Shown here piece by piece: positions 53,750 through 63,488 of a stretch of DNA of 64,000 bases. This DNA comes from Desulfosporosinus meridiei DSM 13257 (GTDB lineage Bacteria; Bacillota; Desulfitobacteriia; Desulfitobacteriales; Desulfitobacteriaceae), in the NCBI RefSeq assembly GCF_000231385.2, contig NC_018515.1, positions 2,190,501 to 2,254,500 of the forward strand, given 5' to 3'. Every line of letters begins with the position of its first letter. Position 1 is the stretch's first letter. Made by a program: the position numbers and the translations under genes. The notes beneath the pieces were generated by a model. That model saw only the letters and a program-made list of their open reading frames with translations. It made no database searches and was not told where the DNA came from.

Positions 53750-54715
53750 ATGGAACATGGTCCGGAAAATATTGTATTGATGGAAAATATCTCATCTGTG
53801 GAACATTTTTTGGTTAACGGAGGGAAATCTCGCAGAGTACTGGATGATATTAACCTGGTGATAAATAGGGCGGAAGAATGGGGTATTAAAGGAACTTCGG
53901 TGTTTGAGATTAAATTACTTCTAGAAATCATCGCAAATATCAGACCCTATGACAAAGGGAAATGTGTTTTGATAGAACGTGGCATGATGAGGCATAAAAG
54001 GGTAATCTTAAAGCACGTTTTTTATATCGGAAGCTCAGATATGCTTTACAATAATATGAATGTTCTGGAATATTTAATGTTTGCAACTGGTAAGTCTAAG
54101 ATCAATAAGGTGTTGCTGCAAGAACAGATTTTTGAATACCTTATAGAAATCGGTCTAGGGCATTTATCTTTGACACCGAACCACATGCTGAACAGAGAGG
54201 AAAAAGCTGTAATCACTTTAATTGCAGCAGCCTATTCAGATAGTCAGATAATCGTATTTAATCTCCCTGAGTATGAATGGGATGAGGTACTTATTAAAGC
54301 AGTTGCTGAAATAGCAAAATTTATAAGAAAACAAGAAAAAACTCTAATTCTCTCAACTCAAAACTCTCTTATGATAGAGAAAGCTTGTTCCCATACAGCG
54401 ATAATCAAAGATGGAAAATTAATATACACTGGCAGTGTGGAGAAGTTACGAATGACCTATGACAAGATAGAAGTTATTATTCGGGATAAAACTGCGAAAA
54501 GCTTGCTGGAAAAACTCAATCGACTTCTCCCAGGATATAATTTGGTCATGAAAGAGGACAGTCTATTTATTAGGAATGAAGGCCCGGAATTAAATGAGCC
54601 TGGGGAAATTCATAAAAAGATAATCGAGTCGGGATTCATTCCCGATTCTATAGAGATAAATCCAAAAACAGTTGAGAATGCCTACGAGGAGCTAATCCTA
54701 AAGCATGATTTATAA
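53750..54715 (+). CDS. ABC-ATPase homologue lacking catalytic motifs
   Basis: 321 residues with the size and order of an ABC ATPase. Where Walker A (GPNGAGKST) should be there is GIKGTSVFEIKLL (residues 45-57), no GKS. The signature region reads LNREEKAVITLIAA (147-160) instead of LSGGQ. Walker B is VFNLPEYEWD, so the catalytic DE is lost, and the switch His is Gln in STQNS. The C-terminal 90 residues (from about 230) match the extra domain of ABC-2-type ATPases. It is probably an inactive regulatory or structural partner of the next membrane protein. Ends 11 bases past the start of the next gene. Confidence 0.75.
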   Translation: MEHGPENIVLMENISSVEHFLVNGGKSRRVLDDINLVINRAEEWGIKGTSVFEIKLLLEIIANIRPYDKGKCVLIERGMMRHKRVILKHVFYIGSSDMLYNNMNVLEYLMFATGKSKINKVLLQEQIFEYLIEIGLGHLSLTPNHMLNREEKAVITLIAAAYSDSQIIVFNLPEYEWDEVLIKAVAEIAKFIRKQEKTLILSTQNSLMIEKACSHTAIIKDGKLIYTGSVEKLRMTYDKIEVIIRDKTAKSLLEKLNRLLPGYNLVMKEDSLFIRNEGPELNEPGEIHKKIIESGFIPDSIEINPKTVENAYEELILKHDL

Positions 54716-56108
54716 AAATAGCTATTTCAAAAAAGAACTTCGCCAGGCATATACGGAAAATAAAATTAGCACTAACCGAAAAATAGCTTTTGCTCTCTTT
54801 CTGGGGCTTTTTTCTTTTGCCCTATACTTTGTTTTTCAGACTCTCCAGGAAAGTGTACTTTCCGATGTGGTTCCCGAGATAATGCAACCCAGTTTTTTCT
54901 CGACAATTTACCTTTACATTCATATAGTCATTGCTTTTATAATCAGTTACTTCATCCTCTATTATGACTATCTTTTTTTTGCGGAAATTAGGAAAAACTC
55001 CTGGTATCTGCTTATTCAAATGGGCTATAATCCAGTAATCATGTTTTTCTCTAAGTTATTTGCTTTAATGTACTCTGTCATATTGATATATACTGTTGGC
55101 TTTATAGTAACAATAATTCTTACCTTTCTTTTGAAATACACGTTTATATTGGCTTATCTGCCGACGCTCTACTTAGTAGGCTTAGCAGATTTGTTACTAA
55201 TCACGATCCTTTCAATGACCTTTTCACTTTATGCCAAAACTGTGCTTAACGGTCGATACTGGACTTTTTTTACGGCCATCCTTGTATTTGCTCTAAAAAC
55301 AGCTTTAGGACAATATCCTATAATCTCCAATCGCGTGTACATGCAGAACTTCTCTACGCTGTTCAATCTGCAGCTTTCAGCGTATTGGCTGGTCGGCTCT
55401 GTCATAATAATAACCTGCGGTTTAATATGTCTTTTTAGGAGCAGAAATATTGCTAAGTACTATAACCTGGCTCCCGATCCTGATATCCTACCCTTAGATA
55501 AGGAAATTGTAGAAATTGACTCAATAACGGGTAAACAAAAATTAATTGGCAACATAGTTAAAAAGGGTTGGCGTGGCCGAATTCTCGATACGGTAACTAC
55601 ATTTTTGCTCATCGTTTTCATATGTGTTGCATTAGCTATTAATGTATTCGTTATTGTGATTAATGCTTCTACACCCGGGCAAGAAGTAAGTATACGCGGG
55701 GTGATTCCTTTTGTGTTTAGTTCTAGCACAATGGAACCGGAAATTGAGATTAACGATTTGACGTACTTTCAAAAGATTGATACCCAATACCAGATAGAGG
55801 AGGGGCAGATTATTCTCTTTGAAGAAAATAATTTACTCTATGTGGAACGGGTAGTATCCAAGACAGAAAATAATTTGATTGTGGATATTGATTATTATCC
55901 CCCCATGTCCCAGATTGGGGCTATGAAAAAAACAATCAGCCGACAAGGGGTGCATGGGGTATACAGTGGTAGAAATCGCTGGCTTGGCGCTTTAATTCTC
56001 TTTGCCAATACTATTGTAGGAAGGATTCTTTTCTTGCTGGTTCCAGCCGTGCTGTTATTTTATCAGGGCCAACTTTATAAGTATTTTAGAAAAGACAAAA
56101 GTACCTGA
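54705..56108 (+). CDS. Fusion of a permease-like region and a signal-peptidase-like domain
   Basis: 467 residues. The N-terminal 250 residues have about six membrane segments, like ABC-2-type permeases. Then a cytoplasmic stretch, one membrane segment (about 290-312) and an S26-like domain. At the signal-peptidase active site, where ESGSMEP is usual, it has SSSTMEP (Thr342 in place of the catalytic Ser), and in the second motif, where THR or KR is usual, it has VERVVS (Glu381). A final membrane segment lies near the C terminus (about 430-452). It may act with the pseudo-ATPase on TasA-type substrates. Fusion of these two parts is not an arrangement I know. Confidence 0.7.
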   Translation: MIYKNSYFKKELRQAYTENKISTNRKIAFALFLGLFSFALYFVFQTLQESVLSDVVPEIMQPSFFSTIYLYIHIVIAFIISYFILYYDYLFFAEIRKNSWYLLIQMGYNPVIMFFSKLFALMYSVILIYTVGFIVTIILTFLLKYTFILAYLPTLYLVGLADLLLITILSMTFSLYAKTVLNGRYWTFFTAILVFALKTALGQYPIISNRVYMQNFSTLFNLQLSAYWLVGSVIIITCGLICLFRSRNIAKYYNLAPDPDILPLDKEIVEIDSITGKQKLIGNIVKKGWRGRILDTVTTFLLIVFICVALAINVFVIVINASTPGQEVSIRGVIPFVFSSSTMEPEIEINDLTYFQKIDTQYQIEEGQIILFEENNLLYVERVVSKTENNLIVDIDYYPPMSQIGAMKKTISRQGVHGVYSGRNRWLGALILFANTIVGRILFLLVPAVLLFYQGQLYKYFRKDKST

Positions 56109-56245
56109 AAGGGAATTTTTAGATACTTACTGATGTTCAAGAACCACTTAACTTTGAAAGATATCTCATATAATATTCGCATAGGAGTGACGTCTCTGAA
56201 TACAAATTTGTTAGGGTAGAATTGTATAAGAACAATAGAAAAAAG

Positions 56246-56275
56246 AATAGTTGAAAAAAGTATAGTTGAAAAAAG
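56246..56275 (+). repeat. Short tandem repeat before the convergent terminator
   Basis: The unit (a/t)atagttgaaaaaag occurs twice in direct order (about 56246-56275), next to another gaaaaaag. Low complexity; function not evident. Confidence 0.4.
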
Positions 56276-56320
56276 CATCAAGATTTAGCCATAATCGGCT
56301 AAAAATCTCGATGCTTTTTC
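56268..56320. terminator. Bidirectional terminator between convergent genes
   Basis: Outer arms gaaaaaagcatc and gatgctttttc with an inner imperfect stem (gattt-agcc and ggct-aaatc). T runs on both strands. Confidence 0.85.
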
Positions 56321-56385
56321 ATGATCTTAAAAATGAAATATAACTCGATTCTGATATCGTTTCTGTATTTACAAACAAATGCCTG

Positions 56386-57657
56386 CTATGCTTTAGGAGG
56401 TGTTCCTTCAGCGTTTGATACAACTGCATCGATTTGGACTAAAGCATCTTTAGGTAAAGCTGATACCCCAACTGTTCTTCGTGCAGGAACCCTGCTTGGG
56501 AAGAATGTTGTGTAAACTTCGTCTACTGCATTAATATCTGCGATATTTTTAAGGAAAATATTTACTTTAACCACATCGTCCATAACGTGGTCGACACTTT
56601 CTACAATTGCCTTGAGATTTTTTAAGCACTGTCCAGCCTGCTCTTTTACACCACCAGCTACCATTTCACCTGTTTTTGGGTTTAGTGGTAATTGAGCTGA
56701 AATATGATTGTAATGAGAAAAAGCTACAGTTTGTGTATATAGAGAACTTTTGGGTGCATTTCCCGTATTGTTTGCTTCTATGATGAGTCCATGCCTGTCT
56801 TCAACAGCTTGTGGGGGGGTACCATCTCCGTGTGAAACCACTGCTTCGATTTGTACCAAAGCACCCATAGGTAAAGCTGAAGCTGGAACTATTGTCCGTG
56901 CAGGGACATAGGCTACGGCCCTGGCGATACCCGAGTCTGGGAAAAATGTTGTATAAACTTCGTTTACGGCTTCAATATCCGAGAGGTTTTTGAGGAAGAT
57001 ATTAATTTTAACAATATCGTCAAAAGGAACGTCAATACTTTCTAAAATTGCCTTGATATTCTTTAAGCACTGTCCAGCCTGCTCTTTTACACCACCGGCT
57101 ACCACTCTACCAGATTTCGGATCAATAGGTAATTGAGCTGAAAGATTATTGTAATGAGAAAAAGCTACAGCTTGCGTAGATAGAGGACATGTTGGCGCAT
57201 TAGCTGTGTTATTTGTAAGCTTTATGAGGTCGCCTGCTTGTGGTGCGTTTGGAATTGTACCTTCACCGTTTGAAACAAGGGCTTCAATTTGCACCAAAGC
57301 ATCCATAGGCAAAGCAGCAACTGCGACATTCGTCCGTGTAGGAACATAGCCTGGGAAGAATGTTTTATAAACTTCGTCTACAGCATCAATATCTTTGATA
57401 TTTTTAACGAATACAGTGATTCTAACAATATCGCTCATAACATGGTCGATGCTGTCTACAATTGCTTTTATATTTTTAAAACACTGTTCAGCCTGCTCTT
57501 TTGCACCACCAGCGACTAACTTGCCAGACTTTGGATCGATGGGTAATTGAGCTGAAAGATTATTGTAATGAGAGAAAGCGACAGTTTGTGAATATGGACC
57601 GATACCCTTTGGAGCATTTTCCGTATTTCTTGCTAATACTGCGTTATAGTTGCTCAT
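56386..57657 (-). CDS. Triple-domain RidA/YjgF-family protein
   Basis: 423 residues made of three RidA units (about 1-130, 140-285 and 290-423). Each has AFSHYNNLSAQLPI-like starts and the enamine deaminase motif ending ALPxxALVQIxAVVS. The key Arg is present in each (PTRTNV, PARTIV, PARRTV) and the Glu in IEA in the first two, but Asp (IDA) in the third. RidA is normally a trimer of single units that destroys reactive enamines. A fused trimer would fold as one molecule. The second unit has an insertion before its PART. ATG at 57657 follows aaagggg on the minus strand. Confidence 0.83.
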   Translation of the reverse strand: MSNYNAVLARNTENAPKGIGPYSQTVAFSHYNNLSAQLPIDPKSGKLVAGGAKEQAEQCFKNIKAIVDSIDHVMSDIVRITVFVKNIKDIDAVDEVYKTFFPGYVPTRTNVAVAALPMDALVQIEALVSNGEGTIPNAPQAGDLIKLTNNTANAPTCPLSTQAVAFSHYNNLSAQLPIDPKSGRVVAGGVKEQAGQCLKNIKAILESIDVPFDDIVKINIFLKNLSDIEAVNEVYTTFFPDSGIARAVAYVPARTIVPASALPMGALVQIEAVVSHGDGTPPQAVEDRHGLIIEANNTGNAPKSSLYTQTVAFSHYNHISAQLPLNPKTGEMVAGGVKEQAGQCLKNLKAIVESVDHVMDDVVKVNIFLKNIADINAVDEVYTTFFPSRVPARRTVGVSALPKDALVQIDAVVSNAEGTPPKA

Positions 57658-58586
57658 GATAGTATTCCCCTTTATGATAAATTTTTTAATAGATATATTT
57701 GTGTATATTTTAAGTTACTACGGCTTGCCAATTATATACACTACAGACTTATCCCTTAAAACATGCGCTTATTATTACTGATCTGTACTTATTTATCAAT
57801 TAAATATGTATAAATCAACTGGTGTTATTTTGCTTTCAATTAGCATAATCTAAGCACGTTTTTGGAGTTATTTTGATAATGAAGTCCAAAAAATTTGCTA
57901 ATAAATATAAGAGCACGTAATGATTTACCTAACACCAGTATAGATCGCTGATTACCTAACTAGGATCTTCCGACCATAATCAAGCAGGTTACCACCCATA
58001 CTAATGATTCGTTCGACCTTACAAGATATCTACCCAGCTATACACAACCTCTCGGCTGTATATAACCGATCTTCTTACACATGCATATATCTAACGACAT
58101 ATGGTTGAGTAAGAACCTTCTCAACACCCGGTAAAATCTTAGCTCGACCCGTTAAGATAAGTCAGAACCCTAAAACAATCAGACTAGACTGCCATAAAGC
58201 CCTTTTCCCACCACTAAAAGATCTTCCCTCTGACTATATACAAGCGTTTTACCACCTGCATATAATCTTTGGCCGACCCATATACACCCGACTAAGAGCA
58301 TATATAAATCTTGGCTCAACCATTACGTACCCTTATGAACCTAGTATGGCTTTTTGGCAGAGCTTTATTCTGGTAACTTTAGGTAACTATCATCAATAGC
58401 TATCGAGATATCCCATAAGTCAACAAAAGACACCTATTTGTATCTTTTTGTTGAATAGTACTAATAAACATAAGGCAAAAACTTTAAATAGTAAAAATTA
58501 TAATAATTATCAAGAGGAAAACACCTAAACAATGTAGAATTCTGGTAAATGTACCTTTTTGAATAACTCATTAGGAGTGTTTACCA
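57658..58586. other. Large non-coding spacer with strand bias and degenerate repeats
   Basis: About 930 bases with no supported gene. From about 57930 to 58360 the plus strand has many more C than G and holds recurring gatctt/aatctt-nn-cgaccc-type words (57964, 58134, 58262, 58303) and several tatata words. The first 270 bases are plain AT-rich and carry the upstream region of the RidA gene. Confidence 0.5.
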
Positions 58587-60083
58587 ATGAATGAAGCCTA
58601 TTTAAATAATTATTCGGTCAAAGAAGAGATTCAAGTCCAACTAGAATCTCTTCACAAAAAATTCAGAGAAAGTCAAATACAACTTCAAACGATATTTGAT
58701 GAAGCGATTATAGGTATTGTTTTGTTAAATTATGAAACAGGTATAAGTCTATGTAACCCAGCATTTCAAGAAATGCTGGGTTATTCGGAAAATGAGCTTA
58801 AGACTATGAATTTTCTTGAATTTACACATCCGGATGATTTAATAAAGGAGCTGGAAATATATCGAAAAGTAACTGAGAGCAAAATTGATAAATATCAATT
58901 AGAGAAAAGGTATATTAGAAAGGATAAATCCATTATCTGGGGTTGGCTAAGTTTAACAATTACCAGAAACTCTTTAGACAAGCCTGAATATGTCATCGCA
59001 ATGGTCGAAAACATAACACAGCGTAAATTAACTGAAGAGTCATTGCGCGAGAGTGAAGAACAATTTAGAAATCTTTTTGAAAATAGCATGGACGGGATTT
59101 GTATCACCAAGCCTGATGGCACCATTATTTCAGCAAATCCCGCAATCTGTGAAATGTTGGGTATGACGGATGGGGAGATATGTGCAGTTGGCAGAAAAGG
59201 TATTGTTGATTTTTCGGATGGTAGAGTAAGCAAACTTCTAGTTGAGAGAGAGCAAACAGGCAAATTCAAGGGAGAATATTATGCAATTCACAAGAGTGGT
59301 AAAAGAATTCCTGTTGAAGCAACCTCTAAGTTTTATTGGAATAGTAAAGGAGAGAAAGTTGCCTCAGTTATTTCGAGAGATATTACTGATAGGATAAAGA
59401 CACGGCAGGAGATTGACCGATTAGATAGATTAAACTTGATAGGACAAATGGCTGCAGGGATTGGACATGAAATAAGGAATCCATTGACAATTGTACGTGG
59501 CTATCTCCAATTATTGGGGTCGAGGCCAGAAAACGCAGTTCAAAGGCCTACCTTTGATTTAATGATATCTGAATTGGATCGGGCAAATTGCATCATCACT
59601 GAATTTTTGTCACTTGCTAGAACCAAACAAACAGATCTAATAGTTCAAAGTCTAAATGATATTTTACACAATTTATATCCTCTCATAGAGGCAGACACAT
59701 ATAGTCAGAACAAACAGATTAGCTTCAATCCGGGAATTATCCCAAATCTCGAATTAAATAAGAACGAAATCTCTCAGCTCGTTCTCAACCTAACTCGCAA
59801 TGCTCTCGAAGCAATGAAAGAACAAGGGAGACTTACTATTGCTACTGGTTTAGAGAATAAAAAGGTAGTACTTGTCATAGAAGATGAGGGGAGTGGCATA
59901 TCCTCGGAGGAAATAGAAAAAATAGGGACACCTTTCTATACCACTAAAGATAATGGAACAGGCCTTGGACTTACCACATGTTTTAAAATTGCTGAAGCTC
60001 ATCATGCAAAAATTGATGTAGAATCAAGCCCAAAGGGGACAAAGTTTTTAATAGCATTTCCTATCCCAAGTATCAATCCTTAG
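58587..60083 (+). CDS. Two-PAS-domain histidine kinase (sporulation-kinase type)
   Basis: 498 residues, no membrane segments. PAS domains lie at about 35-150 and 155-275. The phospho-acceptor motif GHEIRNPLTIVRGY has His294; the HATPase motifs are LNLTRNALEAM, EDEGSGI and TGLGLTTCF. This is the architecture of KinA/KinE-type soluble sensors that feed the Spo0 phosphorelay, but no response regulator is close, so the target is a guess. ATG follows ttaggagtg. Confidence 0.87.
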   Translation: MNEAYLNNYSVKEEIQVQLESLHKKFRESQIQLQTIFDEAIIGIVLLNYETGISLCNPAFQEMLGYSENELKTMNFLEFTHPDDLIKELEIYRKVTESKIDKYQLEKRYIRKDKSIIWGWLSLTITRNSLDKPEYVIAMVENITQRKLTEESLRESEEQFRNLFENSMDGICITKPDGTIISANPAICEMLGMTDGEICAVGRKGIVDFSDGRVSKLLVEREQTGKFKGEYYAIHKSGKRIPVEATSKFYWNSKGEKVASVISRDITDRIKTRQEIDRLDRLNLIGQMAAGIGHEIRNPLTIVRGYLQLLGSRPENAVQRPTFDLMISELDRANCIITEFLSLARTKQTDLIVQSLNDILHNLYPLIEADTYSQNKQISFNPGIIPNLELNKNEISQLVLNLTRNALEAMKEQGRLTIATGLENKKVVLVIEDEGSGISSEEIEKIGTPFYTTKDNGTGLGLTTCFKIAEAHHAKIDVESSPKGTKFLIAFPIPSINP

Positions 60084-60292
60084 ACCTCAGATGTATACAT
60101 TTAGAATCAGGGCTAGTTCGCTCTTATGAACCTAGCCAAGAGGGTGCATATTCGTGTATAGTAATAATGGGAGGGATGCCATAGAAAAATGAATTGTGTT
60201 AAAATGCACTTACTTATTTAAGCATCTAAAACATAATTTTTTTTGAATGTGGTTAGAAAGAATGAAATAATCGTGAAGGGAAGAAAGCTAAG

Positions 60293-61135
60293 ATGAAAAG
60301 AAGATGGTTAACACTATTAGCAGTAATCTGTACGGTGGCTCTTTTGACAGCGGGTTGTGCTCAGAAAGCTCCGGATACAAAACCGACAGACAAGGCTCAA
60401 ACCGGTGACCAATCCTGGAATAAAATTAAGGAAAAAGGAGAATTTGTCATAGGTTTGGATGATAATTACCCGCCTGCCGGCTTCCGGGACAAAGCAGGGG
60501 AACTTGTTGGCTTTGATATTGATTTAGCTAAAGAAGCGGCCAAGCGTTTAGGTGTCAAAGCCGTTTTCAAGCCGGTTCAATGGGACGGAGTTCTCTTAAA
60601 TCTTAAAAGTGGAGAAATAGACCTTATTTGGAACGCCTTGGGCATAACCCCTGAAAGACAGAAAGAGATTGGTTTTACGGATAGTTACATGGCAGACAGG
60701 AATATAATAGTAGTAAAGGCAGGTTCTCCAATCAAGTCTAAAGCTGACTTAGCAGGAAAAACCGTCGGCCTGCAATTAGGAAGTACTGCCGAGCCAGCGG
60801 TTACTAAAGATGAGATCTCCTCAAAGCTAAAAGAGATCAGAAAGTTTGAAAGCCCCACAGTCGCCTTAATGGATTTAGATGCAGGCCGTATTGATGCAGT
60901 GGTGACTAATGAAATGAATGCTCGTTATCTGGTTACTACTGAAAAAACTGCGGATAAATACTATATCTTGACGGAACAAGAAGGGGATTTTGGCAAAGAA
61001 CCTTTTGGAGTAGGTGTACGCCTGGAAGACAAAACCTTCCTTGCAGAGCTTAACCGTGTTCTCAATGAAATGAAAGCAGATGGAACGGCTGCTAAAATCA
61101 GTAATGAATGGTTTGGTTCAAACATTATTAAGTAG
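60293..61135 (+). CDS. Polar amino-acid ABC transporter substrate-binding lipoprotein
   Basis: 280 residues. Lipobox LTAGC (Cys22), then a class-3 periplasmic-binding fold: FVIGLDDNYPPAGFRD, GFDIDLAKEAAKRLG, NALGITPERQKEIGFTDSY and VGLQLGSTAEPAV are typical of His/Lys/Arg/Cys binding proteins. Ligand class is polar amino acid; which one is not clear. It starts an operon of four genes; a hairpin after it may raise its amount relative to the membrane genes. Confidence 0.87.
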   Translation: MKRRWLTLLAVICTVALLTAGCAQKAPDTKPTDKAQTGDQSWNKIKEKGEFVIGLDDNYPPAGFRDKAGELVGFDIDLAKEAAKRLGVKAVFKPVQWDGVLLNLKSGEIDLIWNALGITPERQKEIGFTDSYMADRNIIVVKAGSPIKSKADLAGKTVGLQLGSTAEPAVTKDEISSKLKEIRKFESPTVALMDLDAGRIDAVVTNEMNARYLVTTEKTADKYYILTEQEGDFGKEPFGVGVRLEDKTFLAELNRVLNEMKADGTAAKISNEWFGSNIIK

Positions 61136-61142
61136 TGAAAAT

Positions 61143-61188
61143 GGGAATAGGAAGTTGGTGAATGAATCTCTTCCTATTCCCTATTTTT
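61143..61188 (+). terminator. Hairpin between the binding-protein and permease genes
   Basis: Arms gggaataggaag and cttcctattccc, then tattttt. Typical partial terminator or mRNA stabiliser that keeps binding-protein levels higher. Confidence 0.8.
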
Positions 61189-61253
61189 AAAGAATATTCC
61201 TAAGCCCTGATATACGGGTTATTAAGACATTCATGAGGGGATAAGAGAAAACG

Positions 61254-61895
61254 ATGGATTACGTTCTGACGATATTACCCGTTTTGTTAAAGGGTTTAAA
61301 GCTATCCCTAACAGTTTATGGAATTGTAATAATTTTAATCTTTCCAATAGCTATTTTGGCGGCTATTGGTAAAGTATCGGGGCCGAAAATTCTCAAGAAA
61401 ATCCTACAATTATATACTTGGATATGGCGAGGCACCCCTTTGCTGCTGCAATTATTTTTCATCTATTTTGGGCTGCCGTACTTTGATATTAATTTACCGC
61501 CTTTAGTTGCAGTAATTATTGCCTTTGTCTTGAATGTAGCTGCCTATGAAACAGAAATTATCAGGGCAGGTATTGAATCTATTGACAAAGGCCAGTATGA
61601 AGCTGCAAAGTCCCTGGGAATGACCTATTTTCAAACCATGAGGCGAATTATTATACCCCAAACAATCAGGAGGGTTCTGCCCGCCACGGCCAATGAAGCA
61701 ATTCTTACCTTTAAGGACACAGCTCTCGTTGCAGCAATCGGTATGGGGGATTTATTGCGTTCGGCTAAGGAAGTTGTGACAACTGATTTTAAAATTACCG
61801 CTTTCTTTGTGGCGTTTGGTTTTTACCTAATTATTTCTTCACTTTTGCTTCAAGTTTTTAGCAGGTTAGAGAAGAAATATTCGATTTACGAATAA
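61254..61895 (+). CDS. Amino-acid ABC transporter permease, first copy
   Basis: 213 residues with the His/Glu/Gln permease layout. The coupling loop is [20 protein letters not shown] and [21 protein letters not shown] in the first third. It ends KKYSIYE, like the next gene. It should pair with the second permease as a heterodimer. ATG 61254 is preceded by gaggggat at suitable distance. Confidence 0.87.
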   Translation: MDYVLTILPVLLKGLKLSLTVYGIVIILIFPIAILAAIGKVSGPKILKKILQLYTWIWRGTPLLLQLFFIYFGLPYFDINLPPLVAVIIAFVLNVAAYETEIIRAGIESIDKGQYEAAKSLGMTYFQTMRRIIIPQTIRRVLPATANEAILTFKDTALVAAIGMGDLLRSAKEVVTTDFKITAFFVAFGFYLIISSLLLQVFSRLEKKYSIYE

Positions 61896-61982
61896 AATGC
61901 CGTCTGGTTTCCTTGAAAGGCTAAATATAAATATCCAGACAAGACAATTTCTTATAGAAGGCAAATGAAGGGATAAAAAGTA

Positions 61983-62633
61983 ATGGATCATCTGGAATAT
62001 GTTCTAAGTATACTTCCGTTTATCGCATCAGGTTTAAAATTAACTGCTAAGGTATATGCAGCAACTTTATTATTTGCTCTGCCTGTCGGGCTTTTAGCTG
62101 CTGTTGGCAAAGTAAAAGGTCCCAAGATAATCACCAGGCTATTATATTTATATACATGGATTTGGAGAGGTACTCCCTTGCTCCTGCAATTATTCTTCGT
62201 GTTCTACGGTTTGCCGATTATTGGAATACGGCTTTCTCCCTTCGCCGCAGCAACGATTACCTATACCTTGAATTCTGGGGCCTATCTGACAGAAATTTTC
62301 CGAGGGGGAATAGAATCCATTGACAAAGGTCAATATGAAGCTGCCAAAGTATTAGGGATGACCTATCCCCAGACTATGCGCAGAATCATTATCCCTCAAA
62401 CAGTGAGACGGGTCTTACCTCCAACCTGTAGTGAGGCAGTAAATTTAGTAAAGGAAACTGCCCTCTTGGCCGTGATTGGGATGCCGGATTTATTACGTAT
62501 TGCAACTCAGATTTTCACTCGAGATTTTAATATCACACCATTTATTGTAGCCTTTGTTTTATACCTAATCGTCTCTTCTGTTCTTGTCAAACTTTTTGGT
62601 ACATTAGAGAAGAAATATTCGATATATGAATAG
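61983..62633 (+). CDS. Amino-acid ABC transporter permease, second copy
   Basis: 216 residues, closely similar to the preceding permease, with the coupling loop [20 protein letters not shown] and the same KKYSIYE end. An obvious tandem duplication that has diverged to form a heterodimer. ATG 61983 is preceded by gaaggg. The last residues lie 17 bases before the ATPase. Confidence 0.87.
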   Translation: MDHLEYVLSILPFIASGLKLTAKVYAATLLFALPVGLLAAVGKVKGPKIITRLLYLYTWIWRGTPLLLQLFFVFYGLPIIGIRLSPFAAATITYTLNSGAYLTEIFRGGIESIDKGQYEAAKVLGMTYPQTMRRIIIPQTVRRVLPPTCSEAVNLVKETALLAVIGMPDLLRIATQIFTRDFNITPFIVAFVLYLIVSSVLVKLFGTLEKKYSIYE

Positions 62634-62650
62634 GAGAGTGTGAGGATTCA

Positions 62651-63409
62651 ATGACAATGATACGTATGAATAACATTCATAAATATTTTGCTGGAGTACA
62701 TGTTCTAAAGGGAGTATCTTTAGAAGTTAATAAAGGGGAGATTATATCGATTATTGGGCCAAGTGGATCTGGGAAAAGCACTTTGCTCCGCTGTATGAAT
62801 CAGTTAGAAAAGATAGACCAAGGAAGTGTTGAGATAGAAGGAATTGTAGTTGAAGCAGCAGGGGATGTTGGTGTCAAGATTACTGCTACCCCTCAGGAGG
62901 TAAGAACAGCCTATCGGAAAATGGGTATGGTTTTTCAAAGCTTTAATCTATTTCCACATATGACTGCCCTAGGCAATGTAATTGAGGCACCAATGCTTGT
63001 TCATAGACTTAGTAAAGGTGAAGCTGTTAAAAACGCGGAGAAGCAACTTAACAAGGTGGGATTACTGGAGAAAAAGGATGCCTTTCCTTCCAAGTTGTCC
63101 GGTGGTCAAAAACAGCGAGTAGCTATTGCTCGTGCCCTGGCGATGAATCCGGATATTATGCTGTTTGATGAACCAACCTCAGCTCTTGACCCGGAGTTAA
63201 TTGGAGAAGTCCTAAGTGTCATTAAGAACCTGGCTCAGGAGCATATGACTATGATTATTGTGACTCATGAAATGGGATTTGCCAAGGAAATTTCCGACCG
63301 GGTTATTTTTATGGATGACGGAAAAATTCTTGAAGATCAAAGTCCGGCTGTTTTCTTTGATAATCCACGTCATCCTAGGATAAAGACGTTTTTAGAAAAA
63401 ATGCTCTAA
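62651..63409 (+). CDS. Amino-acid ABC transporter ATP-binding protein
   Basis: 252 residues, an intact ABC domain: Walker [22 protein letters not shown], signature LSGGQKQR, Walker [15 protein letters not shown] and switch His in THEMGF. Similar to EhuA at 10.5 kb. Last gene of the operon; no terminator is evident immediately after it, the next being at 63655. Confidence 0.9.
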   Translation: MTMIRMNNIHKYFAGVHVLKGVSLEVNKGEIISIIGPSGSGKSTLLRCMNQLEKIDQGSVEIEGIVVEAAGDVGVKITATPQEVRTAYRKMGMVFQSFNLFPHMTALGNVIEAPMLVHRLSKGEAVKNAEKQLNKVGLLEKKDAFPSKLSGGQKQRVAIARALAMNPDIMLFDEPTSALDPELIGEVLSVIKNLAQEHMTMIIVTHEMGFAKEISDRVIFMDDGKILEDQSPAVFFDNPRHPRIKTFLEKML

Positions 63410-63488
63410 CAATTATATTGGAATTACTCAAAATGCCAGGGAATGGATATAAGTATATTTTATCATAATTGGTGCCCAATGCTTATGA

